A stretch of 64,000 bases of DNA from Isoetes taiwanensis (lineage: Eukaryota; Streptophyta; Lycopodiopsida; Isoetales; Isoetaceae), in the NCBI GenBank assembly GCA_021234155.1, contig JAJEKV010000019.1:5098284-5162283 (forward strand). Reading direction: 5' to 3'. The notes under the pieces are model-generated. The model was not told where the DNA came from and ran no database searches. It saw nothing but the letters and a program-made list of their open reading frames with translations. Below, in pieces: positions 22,432-32,741 of this stretch (its first letter is position 1; each line of letters opens with the position of its first letter). A program made the position numbers and the translations under genes.

Positions 22432-22616
22432 GGGAGCCCAACCCAAATAGGGAGTACTTAGAACCATCGATTCTCCTTGTTACGATTCCTATCTACTCTT
22501 TGTTTAGCTATTTTTTATTTTATTCTATTCCTTATTACAATTCCTATTCTACTCATTATTTAACTATTATTTCTCCTATTCTGCTCCATGTATTTTCTCT
22601 GAAGTTTTTGCATAGC

Positions 22617-22746
22617 TCTTTATTTTCCAATGCTAATTAACATCACAGGCTTATTCATATTCTTCGCATATATGTAGCATGTCTTTATTTTCCAATGCTA
22701 TTTAACATCACAGGCTTATTCATATTCTTCGCATATATGCAGCATG
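22617..22746. repeat. 65-bp tandem duplication
   Basis: 22617-22681 and 22682-22746 are adjacent copies with about two base differences. Each ends in GCATATATGYAGCATG. Confidence 0.9.
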
Positions 22747-23250
22747 GCTTCCGAACCAGAGAAAAGTATTCCAAGAAGCAAACAAGTGGAGAATATATTT
22801 GGTGGAGGATAACTTCGCGGAGGAGAACTTATTAGTTGGTAAGACGATGATGAATATGTACTTGGAATTTCCTATTGATCATATGTTTTTATTGCTTAAA
22901 AACCCGCTGTTATTGAGTATTCTATTCTATTCTGTTCCTATTGTAGAGATATTTTTGCTTTTTCAATTACACATTTGTAACATTCTCTAATACAATGGAT
23001 ATAACCTTGTGCATTTATATTAAGGCTGAAATTACTTTTTGAAGCAAAATTTGTCAACTAGATCATATTTTAGTATATATGTTTCCGGTTTCATAAATTT
23101 TCACAGGGAGCTTCCGGATGGAATTAAGTAATTCCGATTAATAGGAGGGCATGTAGGAAATTTTCCTAATGGAAAAATAAACTTTCCCCAACACTGTATA
23201 CTGGCAAATTATCTCGGTGCATTTATTGGCACCCCATTTGGACTTGGATT

Positions 23251-23334
23251 CCGGGGGGTATTTGACTCGTGGAATAGGGGGTATTAGACTCGTGGTTTCG
23301 GCATGCACACTTATTCCACAAGTCGAATACCCCC
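23251..23334. repeat. GGGGTATTCGACTCG-type words, left cluster
   Basis: Forward words (GGGGGGTATTTGACTCGTGG, then GGGGGTATTAGACTCGTGG) are followed by the inverted word (CACAAGTCGAATACCCCC). A related cluster lies at about 24073-24260. Confidence 0.7.
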
Positions 23335-23690
23335 AATTCTGCAAAGAAATCTGCAAAGAAATCTGCCCCCAAATCTTCAACTCCGGCCAAGGAAGAGAAG
23401 AAGCCTACCCCCTCAACCCCTGCTGCTTCGATCAAAAGCTCTGTCCTTGAATCATCCCTTAAATCTACTAGATCTGCCTCTGCTGCTGCTGCATTAGTCC
23501 AGTTGTCTCCACTCCAGGATCTGCCGCAAAATCTGCCAAGAAAAAAACCCCTGCTAAGAAGGTTACTAAAGTGAAGACTGTGGCCATGAAAGTTGTAAAA
23601 ACTGTTATTGCTAAACCCGGAGGTTCTGCAGCAAAAAAAACTCCTGCAGATTATGCTCCTCCTTCCAAGAGGCCAAAGAGGGCCAAATGA
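23335..23690 (+). pseudogene. Lysine/alanine/proline-rich histone-H1-like tail, frameshifted
   Basis: From about 23335 the plus strand reads repeated SAKK/SAPKSSTPAKEEKKPTP segments and, after a one-base shift near 23505, continues TPGSAAKSAKKKTPAKKVTK. It ends with SKRPKRAK just before the stop at 23688-23690. The composition and AKKxxPAKK repeats match the disordered C-terminal tail of plant linker histones or similar chromatin proteins. The KRPKRAK end looks like a nuclear localisation signal. The globular H1 domain is absent. The frame opens immediately after a cluster of GTATTCGACT-type words, so the upstream part may have been replaced by rearrangement. Confidence 0.55.
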
Positions 23691-24072
23691 AGTGTTGCAT
23701 CCTCTTCTCTGTAGCATGTTCTTCATAGTTTTTTAGCTTTAGTTAGTTTGATGCTGCTGCTGCTGGGATTGAATTGGATTAATCCTTGTAGGGCAGTGAC
23801 GGTTTGCAAAAAGAGGCGCAGATTGAGGCTGCATTGCCGGAGCAGCTTGCCTTCGGCAACAATCTTGCCATGCTTCCATTTTCAACCTAACCATATCCTC
23901 GCCGCTGCTGCATGAATCAATCCCCAAGCTTCTTCTTCTTGCTCCTCAAATCCCGAATATGCCACATTTCCTTTCACTGTCTGCTTCGGACTTGCGCCCC
24001 ACTGCCCACATTTTGAAAAAGAACCAAAGATCAATAAAGAAATCTGCAGAAATAGCCTAAAACCTCAAGAAC

Positions 24073-24260
24073 TGGGGTTTCGGTTGGGGCGTATTCGACT
24101 TCGGAATTTCGGCTGGGGCGTATTCAGCTCACAGTTTAGATTAGGTTGAATAGGCAGGTCGAATACCCCTTATGTCGGTTTTTTCCGCCGATAAACAAAA
24201 CAGAAGATGCAGGCCGAATACCACGCTAGGGTATTCGGCTCAAAGTTTACTGGAATCAAG
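24073..24260. repeat. GGGGTATTCG-type words, right cluster
   Basis: The stretch contains TTCGGTTGGGGCGTATTCG, TTCGGCTGGGGCGTATTC and inverted forms GGTCGAATACCCC, GGCCGAATACC and GGTATTCGGCTC. With the cluster at 23251-23334 it brackets the H1-like fragment. Confidence 0.65.
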
Positions 24261-24588
24261 GCCGAAATGTGGTGCCAATATTTCCTTCGAAATTATCTAG
24301 TTAGAGCCTGGCAAGAAGCATTAAACATGTTTGCAATACCTGAATCTGAAAAGAAGAAGAAACCTGAGCTTACTTAGGGTATGGTCACATGAACAGGTCT
24401 ACATGAACTAACCATCATTCATTTAAATTGGATTTATGTCAGGATTTTGGACCATTTTGGCACTGCAACTTTTTCCGGGGTTAGTAAATTTGCATCGAGA
24501 ATGAGAACTTTTTTTTATAACATCACAACATGATTGCATTAAAAATTAAAAATATTTCACATATGCATGTCGAGTTACATATTGCCAA

Positions 24589-27435
24589 TTACTTCTCAGA
24601 AGTGACCCCTAGAGATATCATAGCTTTCTTCCTCACTTCCACAGGTATTGTAACCCTAGCAGTCTTGCCTGGGATGACCTTTGGGGTCCATGAAAACAAA
24701 ATAGTATCTAACTCAACCCAATCATCCCCTTCAATAGGGTTTCTCTTCCATCTCTTTGTCCAACAGTCTCTATACCTTTCTTCATCTGCCACTGCATTTA
24801 ACTGGTGCACTGGACACCACCACTCCACACGAACTTTGTTCACATTGCGGTCACCTACTTCTTTGCAAACCTCTGAGATGGTGTAACCCATCCACACAGG
24901 GTATATCTCTTTGCGCTCTGGTACTATAAGTGCAAATTGATGGCAAAGCAAGTCATCTTTGGGATCATAATCCTCCAGCCCGAGATATTTAGGCCTTCCT
25001 TTCCTAGGACCAACATAGTGTTTTTCAGCAGCTGGAGGAGCCATGGACTTGCGAATACTACTAACCACATCATCAGCTTCCTCATGTGTTATCACGTCTC
25101 TCCACCTGTCTTAGGTAGCCATCCATCTTTGAGTTCATCAGAGGATGTGTCTACTTGTCCCAATAATCCATGTACCTGTGTCCAATAATCTATCAATGCA
25201 AGGTTGGTATTATCGGGGTTATTTTTCCAATACTTGATGTATTCAGAAATGCCGTCCAATGTGCTTTGCAATGAATCCACCTCTAGAAAAGGCTTAAGAG
25301 CTTTTGGTTGACCCCTTGGAATCTTAGGTTTACCATTTTCATCTTCGTGCCATATAGGTACTCCCTCATCTGGCCTCCATTTATCATCTGAAGGTCTCAT
25401 CTTCCATTGCATGATTGGCTTATTTCCCATGACCCAGAAAGTGTACTGAAGAGGTCTAGATTGACCTTCCATATCAAGAGCATAACTTTCGATAAAGTTC
25501 TTCCAATCAGGCACCTCTTGTATGATCAACCCTATAGGAGAAGGTGAAATGCATTCACTAAGAACTTCCATTAGTCTAGGAAGATTGGTCACAGTTTGAG
25601 ATTTCAATCACAAGACTATACTTCCCAAACAATGCATCCACATCCTCATGAGTATGTCCGGGCATTAAGAACCCTAAATTCACTCTTTTCAAAGACACCC
25701 ACGGCTGTTAAATAAGATAGGAATGAGAACATATAATTTTTTATTCTCGGTCCAAAGACAATTGTCAAGTTGGAGGAGGAACCTTGGTGGTAGATCTCGA
25801 GGTTGGGGACGTGAACTTGAGGCTCCAACATGTTCAAAAGCACCTGACTTCCTAAACCTTGCCTTAGTAAACTTCTCTAAATTATTAGGCTTTCTATCCA
25901 ACAATGCCTTTGAAGAGTGGTTGGCTACCACCTCCAGGGTTGTGGAGGTCACCAGAATAACCACTCTCATAGTTCCTCAAGCACTTCATCACACTTCCAA
26001 TATGAAAATCAGGACCATCACTCCATAATTGCAAACTAAAATGGCCATAATAAATTGGCACCGAGCCATGCACTATTGCACCTGTCAGAGAGACTTGCAA
26101 AGGATAAGCTCTATTGATTTGCTTGGGTATGTAACTATAATGTGGCAAACAAGTCTTGATTTGATCCATCTTGTCATGTATAATACAAACATAGTTATTG
26201 GGTTCCAAACATGATAATGTTCTCCACATCCAATAAGTACATGATAGTTGGTCTGTCATGTGATCTTTCATTTGCTCCCTTATCTTAGCCCTTTGGCTTG
26301 GTTGCTTGGTCTTATCAAGAATCTCTTTCAACTTAGCACACAAGTTGCACTTTGCAAAGTTGTTCAAGTGTCTATAGTGACATGCTTGAAGTGCTTGCTC
26401 CATAGTCTTCATCAATTTGGGTTGAGATATTGCAGGTACCTGTAGTTCTCGAAGCAAAGCATTCACTTCCTCCAATATGCTCTTCTGGGTACAATGGGAT
26501 GGCAATCTCTTCTCGACAACTATTTTTCCCTGTTGATCTTTCCTACTTTTATGTGGCATATTCTCAGCATTGAATTCAACATATTTTTCAAAACCTCCCT
26601 AGCAGCCAGGATCCTAGAAGTTGGCCTCAACATGCCATTATTTCCATGTAATGCAATTTTACTCCCCTTTGCATGACTTGCTTGCCAATTTTGCCAAGAT
26701 GAAATTGGAATGCCATGAATATGTATCCATGCAACTTTACATATCCATGTCCCTAGCAGTGGGTATTTTTTTTTTCTTTGGAAATTTTTTATCTTGAAGT
26801 GCAAGCTCATGAATGGAGTACATGTAAGTCCTCCTCTCATCACAAGTATACTCTTTGAAGGTGGCTCTTGCTTCCACCAATTCATCAATTTCAAACTTCG
26901 AACACAATTAGCCCAACAACATTCCATTCCCCTTACCTTAGTCGTGAGCTTCACGTGAACAATCACTACTTGACTTGGACCTCTTGCTAGGATAATGTTT
27001 CACCACCGAAAGTGTGCCCTCTTCTCTGAAAATGTGGTCCTGGCAGCTATTGGAGGTGCATTAAGAAAATCAGTGTCATCCACAACCTCTGGCTTTGGTA
27101 AAAGGAATTCTTCTATAAACTCAATGCAGGCTATAGGCCATGGCATGATGCATGGAACCTCCAATTGTTTAATACAAGCAGTGCAATCCTGGTGATTTGA
27201 TCCTTTTTCCTTCCATTTTTCCTCTAAAACTTGTTATGGCCACACCCACTTTATCCTCTCCTAACCTTTCATCATTGACAGCCTGGATAGGATCAGCTAG
27301 TATGATAGTTCCTTCACCTACTAGCTCCTTATTGCATTGGTGCTTCACTTTCACCTTCTTATTCTTCCAATCCAACCTACTGTAGAGGACAATTTGCTTA
27401 GTACTCTCAGCCTCAACACCCTTTGGGAGGTCCAC
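24589..27435 (-). pseudogene. Decayed transposon-like gene with a DUF7869-like core
   Basis: Minus-strand frames follow one another in protein order. 27435-27169 is LVGEGTIILADPIQAVNDER, resembling domains linked to plant transposases. 26966-26520 contains TWICKVAWIHIHGIPISSWQ, SKIALHGNNGMLRP and SRILAAREVLKNML. 26559-25894 contains ACHYRHLNNFAKCNLCAKLK, WRTLSCLEPNNYVCIIHDKM and DQIKTCLPHYS, then PLQVSLTGAIVHG. 25607-24589 is a C-terminal region (YTFWVMGNKP, PDEGVPIWHEDENGK, CHQFALIVPERKEIYPVWMG). The HDKMDQIKTCLPH and LTG-IVHG blocks are what I associate with DUF7869, a repetitive family of presumed transposon origin in many eukaryotes. Several frame changes make it a pseudogene. No terminal repeats found. 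Confidence 0.55.
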
Positions 27436-27690
27436 AGCATTGACCTACAAGAACAATGTTTACAATGGGGTAACAATGTGATAAGAACATGTGGTAACAA
27501 TGTTGAAACATGTTGGGGGGATAGGCATTACATTTTTACCCTCCACACGCTTCACCTATATAAAGTGAAATGTCTTAATATTAGTTCGAAAAAAGGACAA
27601 AGTAATTTTGAGAACCGATTAAAGGGAACTTTAAGAAATACCAAAAAAACCATTAAATGGACAAATATATGTTGTAAGTGCAGCCAAAAA

Positions 27691-27915
27691 TAGGTTGTAA
27701 GTATAGCTCAGGTGTAGGTAATTATTGCAAAATTAATGGTAACATAGGGTGTATGCTAGTAGTACTAATGAGGTAAGTATAGGTCGTGAATCTAGATGGG
27801 CGAAAGTTGGTTGTAAGTATAGCTAGGGTCTAGGTAATTATACAAAAGTAATGAAAACATAGGTTTTAAGTATAGCTGACATGTGGGTAATTCTATAGAG
27901 AATTATGATAACCTA
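27691..27915. repeat. Diverged repeat, about 55-bp unit, three copies
   Basis: Copies start near 27692 (GGTTGTAAGTATAGCTCAGG), 27809 (GGTTGTAAGTATAGCTAGGG) and 27864 (GTTTTAAGTATAGCTGACA). Each continues into GGTAATT and a AACxTAGG block. Confidence 0.7.
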
Positions 27916-27992
27916 GGGCGTAATTAATTCAATAGAAGTAATATGATATAAATCTTTGTATGATGTGATGGAATCATAATTACAACCGCGCC

Positions 27993-27997
27993 TATAA
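27993..27997 (+). promoter_or_regulatory. Likely TATA box of the acidic-tail gene
   Basis: CCTATAAGAA sits about 97 bases before the ATG at 28090, a normal TATA-to-start distance with a leader of about 65 bases. Confidence 0.5.
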
Positions 27998-28089
27998 GAA
28001 ACCTTGCATGCATGAAACCCTCCATTCTTTCAACCGCCAATCCTTTCTTCCTTCTAGCGCCAATCCTTTCTTCCTTTCTTCCTTCTACC

Positions 28090-28560
28090 ATGGTGAGCCA
28101 TGCTGCCCGGCCTCGTCCAGCTCCATCTCGCCGGACTCGCCTCCGAGAGGCGAAGAGGCAGATAAAAAAATTGATAAAGAAATCCATTCCCTCCTCCCGC
28201 AGATGCCGCTGTGGCTGCTCTCCGCACCACAGTCCGGATAATTGCGAGGAGTTATTTCTTCAGGGCAAGCTTCGCCCGGGAAAAGATTATCTGAGCACCA
28301 GCACCAGCAGCCCCGAGTCCCCCCATACTCCCCTTGATTCAGATGAGGAGATGGAGAACGAGATTGAGAAAGAAGAAGAAATGGAGGAAGCAGATGAAGA
28401 ATGGCGGGAAGAATTAGAAGAAGAAAAAAAGCAGCTGATTATGGATGCCCGCTCCTCCTCTGAAGACGAAGATGCTGTCGAAGACATCCTGATGAGGATG
28501 GCAGATGAAAGCTCAGAGGAAGAAGAGGAGGAGGAAGAAAAGGAGGAGGTAGAGGGCTGA
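28090..28560 (+). CDS. Small protein with basic N-terminus and strongly acidic C-terminus, unknown function
   Basis: The ATG at 28090 has a strong context (ACCATGG), preceded by a pyrimidine-rich leader. An earlier in-frame ATG at 28012 would add 26 hydrophobic residues and is less likely given the TATA at 27993. The 156-residue product starts MVSHAARPRPAPSRRTRL with a basic segment (REAKRQIKKLIKKS), has a short cysteine cluster (CRCGC), a Ser/Pro-rich stretch (STSSPESPHTPLDSDEE) and ends in long Glu/Asp runs with heptad character. Basic-then-acidic layouts occur in nuclear and chromatin-associated proteins, but I recognise no family. The gene appears complete and intronless, with AATAAA at 28716. 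Confidence 0.55.
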   Translation: MVSHAARPRPAPSRRTRLREAKRQIKKLIKKSIPSSRRCRCGCSPHHSPDNCEELFLQGKLRPGKDYLSTSTSSPESPHTPLDSDEEMENEIEKEEEMEEADEEWREELEEEKKQLIMDARSSSEDEDAVEDILMRMADESSEEEEEEEEKEEVEG

Positions 28561-28715
28561 ATTTTTTTTTTGTTTTTGTTATTTAGTTTTTGGTTCAGAA
28601 GAGCGAGCTGGGCATCTCCAAAAAAGGCCTCAAATGAGGATTATGAATGGAGCTAGGCATCTCCTTAAACTGCCTAGAACTTCTGTAATTTTGTAACACA
28701 GAGCTGGGCAACTCT

Positions 28716-28721
28716 AATAAA
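28716..28721 (+). terminator. Polyadenylation signal of the acidic-tail gene
   Basis: AATAAA lies 156 bases after the stop codon at 28560, a typical 3' UTR length. Confidence 0.5.
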
Positions 28722-28967
28722 AGGCCTTATGTAAAATTTTTCAATGGCAATACAAGGATTTACTGACTGCAATATGTTTCTTTAGTTTCTACTCTAACTT
28801 GAAAGCAGAACTGTAATTTCTGCAGAAGCTGTTTTGAATTCTGACAACTCTAATGAAAGGAATAACAGTACTGCTTTAAAGTACAATATAGGATACACGT
28901 ATGGCATTTAAATTACAAGTGATTGGTATTAGCTCATGGCGTGAAATCACTAATTTGTTTTTTCAAT

Positions 28968-29035
28968 GAATTCGCGCCTGGCGCCAGATTCAATGAACAA
29001 CATACCGGGCGCGTATTCAACTGAAGTTCCTCCTG
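28968..29035. repeat. Isolated copies of the GCGCCTGG / GCGTATTC word
   Basis: GAATTCGCGCCTGGCGCCAG, then CCGGGCGCGTATTCAAC, resemble the words that build the intronic arrays at 32195-32640 and 34706-34768. Confidence 0.55.
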
Positions 29036-29059
29036 TGCCAGCATAGGCTACAAGCATAA

Positions 29060-29870
29060 GCTTATTCAATGAGTAGTGTCGTGCTCTGGAGGGGCTTGAA
29101 ATGGAGAATGCTAAGCTGATAATTAGAGTTGCAGACCTCGAAGCCATTTTGGGTAATATCCCAATAGCTGCACCATCTTATTTGCCAGAATCTTGTATGC
29201 CAGTTTATCTTTTTTCAACAGCATTTGAGACTATTGTGCCAAAGATTTGAGACTACCGAGGAACAAACAACACGAGATGAATAACAGATAGATGAATAAC
29301 ACACAGATATAATTAAAACAATGTAAAGAATGCAGGTTTTTTAAAGAATATCCCATCCATGTAAATAATACAAGTGTTTTTAAATTCCTCGAATGCTCGT
29401 CTGCAGCAGCCTTATAGTTTTGTAATATTGAATGAATGGTCGGCATGCAAGCGTTTTAATTTCATACATATGATGTAATCAGCTTGTGCATTTTAGTATG
29501 AGCACTCAATCTTCCTCTATGTCTTCCAAGAAAATGAAACTCACCTTCTTTTAATTCATCGGCCATGCAACAAAGGTTCCGGATGCTTTCACCCATTGTG
29601 TCTCCATCGGGATGCCTTCCGGGTAATGCTTCGCCGTTGAAATGGCAACCGGGTTACTAGAATCTTCACATGATCATTTCCAAGAGGAACTCCATGGCAG
29701 ATTGCTTCGGATCGACCGATTCTATCTTGCAATTTCCCACCCTCCTCTTCAAATTCTTCACAAGATGTAGCATTCTTCTCCAACGTTGTTCAATGTCGCA
29801 AGATCATGGGATTAATTTGGAGCTTGGGTTCTGGAAGAGTAGATGAACTTACATGAAGGCGCTCGACATC
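29060..29870. other. Stretch without a recognised gene
   Basis: Short frames only. A minor ORF (minus, 29783-29589) shows no domain. Confidence 0.4.
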
Positions 29871-29879
29871 GCTCAGGCG

Positions 29880-29945
29880 CCGGCTTCTTCCCAGTTCTTC
29901 CGAAGTTCTTTCGAAGTTCTTCCCCGTTCTTCCAAGTTCTTTCGA
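29880..29945. repeat. Short repeats of AAGTTCTTCC
   Basis: Variants of TTCTTCCRAAGTTCTTTCG occur about five times in 65 bases (CAGTTCTTCCGAAGTTCTTT, CGAAGTTCTTCC, CGTTCTTCC, AAGTTCTTTCG). Confidence 0.7.
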
Positions 29946-30125
29946 GCTCGAATGACAAGAAAGGTGGCGGCAAGATTAGGTGGTAGTTTCAAATTATCCG
30001 TTAATTGTACTGCTTTTCTAGCCGCTGAGTGAAATCTAATTATGGGATTTGACAATACGGCGGTCGTAGAGCCATTTATCGCCGACGATCAGCGTCCCGC
30101 CCATTAGGCCCAATCGTAAGATTGC

Positions 30126-30290
30126 TAACCGCCGATTAAAAGTCGACCCGCGAAATTTAAATATCCGCTTCCCTTCTATCGGACCGTCGATTAAAAGTCG
30201 ATCCGCTGAAATTTTAATAACCGCCGCTTCTATCGGACCGTTGATCAAAAAGTCGATCCGAATGAAACCGCCGATCGAAGTCGACCTAAT
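30126..30290. repeat. Promoter-proximal repeat with TCGATTAAAAGTCGA palindromes
   Basis: Three diverged copies contain (CTATCGGACC)GTCGATTAAAAGTCGATCCG and an AACCGCCG block. They lie directly upstream of the TATA box at 30307, so they may act as upstream elements of the ParB/HAD gene. Confidence 0.7.
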
Positions 30291-30306
30291 CGCCTTTATG
30301 GAAATC

Positions 30307-30313
30307 TATATAA
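30307..30313 (+). promoter_or_regulatory. Likely TATA box of the ParB/HAD gene
   Basis: TATATAA is followed about 30-190 bases later by a purine-rich leader with repeats of AAGAACTCCGAG. A candidate donor (CTCAAG|GTCGAT, about 30496) and the acceptor CGTTTGCAG (ending 30949) suggest an intron in the leader. Confidence 0.5.
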
Positions 30314-32125
30314 GTTTTTGAATTCCATTTCTTGCTTTTTGATTGTCGACTTGCTCAGGAGACGGCTCAAGAACTCCGAGGGCTCAAGAACTCAAGAACT
30401 CCGAGGCGCTCAAGCTCATCGCGAAGATGCCGCCCAAAGGTCGTCTTTGCTCCAAACTCAGCCGGGGGCAGAGAAGATGCTCAAGGTCGATTATTATCAT
30501 CACTCACGTGTGTTATTCATTCATTGTTCATTGCTCTGATTAGTGTGCAGTGTATGCTCTGTATTTACTGTATTTGCTCAGATCTTTCATTATTTGCTCA
30601 GATCTATTATTTACATACTTGTTGACTTAAATTTCTATAGCTGATCACACTCCTGTCTATCATTTCTTTAGCTGCTCATTTCTGCATATGCATAATAAAT
30701 GTCCTTCCTGTGTTAAATTGTCCTGCTCGTGATTAACTGTTATGTCTATGATTTGTCCACCTGTGTGTAAAGTAGTATGACCGTGTTTAGTTGGCCTGCC
30801 TTCGAGTGTCTGTTTGGCATGCTGTAATTGGCACGCCTTATGAGTGCATGTCTGTAATTGGGGACTGTATGCCATTCTGTACTTTAGCCTGGCCGGAATT
30901 GATGACCACTCGAAATCGCGCTAAGCGTGTATTGCACCCTCGTTTGCAGGGAAGAAGAGACAAAACCGAATGGTAGCTCCTACACCTCCTCCTAAGAAAG
31001 CAAGAGGCTCGGAAGATACTTCAGGGAGCTCCAGCTCACAGAAGAAAAGAAAGCCCAATGAGGACGCAGTATCCTATGCATTGTCGATGGATGATAGCGG
31101 ATCCATTATCAGGGCAGACACAGATCCTCCATGCCCCGAGGAGAAGATGGATGACAGTGCGGAGTGGTATGTTGATGTAGGCAAAACAAATGGTAAGGTG
31201 GATCTTGTGTTACACTCCAGAAAGAAAGAGACTGATCTTATGAAGAAACAAGATATTCTTATCACTTGTGAGGAGCAGGATGACATATGTTGTCAACTCC
31301 TAGTGGAGGTTGTGAAGAACCACAAGAAAGATCTCGTCAGATTTACACATGCCAGGGCAACTGGTTTCAAAGATGGTCTGATGAAGAAGGACGCGAGTGC
31401 TGAGTCATGTTTCAAGTACGGATGGCCTCAAAATACTGTCCTCACTCCAGTTTCTATTAGTGAAGGGGTGTCTGCAGTGAGGAGAGCTTTGCGAGGACCT
31501 TCTCCAAGTTACTACCTGGAGGAGATGAAGCATCAAAATGATATCAGGGATGTACCTAAGATTCTTTGGACTTAGGAAAGGACATCCCCACTGCAACAGT
31601 TGATGGCATTTTGGCAGAAAATGACTCCGAAAAGAAATTGTAGCTGGAGGCAATGAGTAGGCTAGTCAAGTATGCAGACAACTACCCACTTGGCCAATCT
31701 TTTACACATCCCATCCATGTTGACCGCCTGGTGAGATCACATAAGTCAAGTCTTGTTAGCAGGAGGTATGACCCTGAGCATGCAAGAGAAATATTGAGGG
31801 CGATGGTGAGGAATCCAGGCCAAGTACCTATGCCAGCTGACGTGCTTCCTTGGGATAAGAAAAAGGATGCTCCACTCCAGTGGACAACACTAGAAGAGCT
31901 AACGGTGGAGAACCCTAATGTATGCTTCCTTATTATTGACGGACAGCATTCTATTGAGGCACAACGATCCCTATCCAACCAGGCTAAGCAAACCGGACAA
32001 ACAATGTATCTGCTACATTACAACCACAGGAGATGTCGGTTTCTGAGCCCCCATACCCCTGCAGAGGACCTGGCAGAGATTAGTGCAACATTGAACGAAA
32101 TGGGCGAAGTCTTTCTTTATAAAAG

Positions 32126-32741
32126 GTTAATATATTTGGTGGAATTGAAGCAAGTAGCAATAACACTAGTAGACTAGGTCCAGCGTTTGTCAAGGCGTGC
32201 CAATTCGCGCGTGGCGTGTATTCATGCTGCCAATTCGCGCCTGGCGTGTATTCGTCCGCGAATTGTCAGCATGAATACACGCCACGCGCGAATTGCCAAT
32301 GTACTGCATTTTCATCAGGCGGACGAATACACGCCAGGCGCGAATGCAGTGCGTTGCGTTGCCAATTCGCGCGTGGCGTGTATTCATGCTGCCAATTCGC
32401 GGACGAATATGGCGTGTATTCGTCCGCGAATTGGCAAAGATGAATACCGCGCCACGCAGCAATTGCCAACGCACCGGCCCGATCAAAATGCAATACATTG
32501 GCAATTCGCGCGTGGCGTGTATTCATGCTGACAATTCGCGGACGAATACACGCCATATTCGTCCGCGAATTGGCAGGATGAATTTGCGCCACGCGCGAAT
32601 TGGCAGCATGAATTCACGCCAGGCACGAATTGGCACGGCTGCCTTTGACGTTTCCTGATTATCCTTTTTGCTTGATCTAAAAAGCGGTTACTTTTTGTAT
32701 GCCTTCTCATATTGGCTGACATGCTTTCCTTACACGTGCAG
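32126..32741 (+). other. Intron of the ParB/HAD gene carrying a word array
   Basis: Donor AAAAG|GTTAAT at 32126 and acceptor with a pyrimidine tract (CCTTACACGTGCAG) at 32741. The exon ends with two bases of a codon and the next exon supplies the third, giving S-PYVE. The intron is almost filled by the GCG-type palindromic array. Confidence 0.65.
32195..32640. repeat. Palindromic word array, AATTCGCGCSTGGCGTGTATTC in both orientations
   Basis: The word AATTCGCGC(G/C)TGGCGTG, continuing TATTC, occurs about four times forward (about 32203, 32233, 32364, 32503) and about four times inverted (about 32271, 32325, 32441, 32578). Between them are linkers ATGCTG/CAGCAT and a second palindromic word CGCGGACGAATA / TATTCGTCCGCG. 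The whole 445 bp is built from these modules and would form a multi-branched foldback. The GC-rich, CpG-rich composition contrasts with the AT-rich surroundings. Confidence 0.9.

Noticed and set aside
22064-22467. Frames reading NPSYFP / ETLPIF repeats
   Set aside because: They are translations of the GGAAACCCTTCC array.
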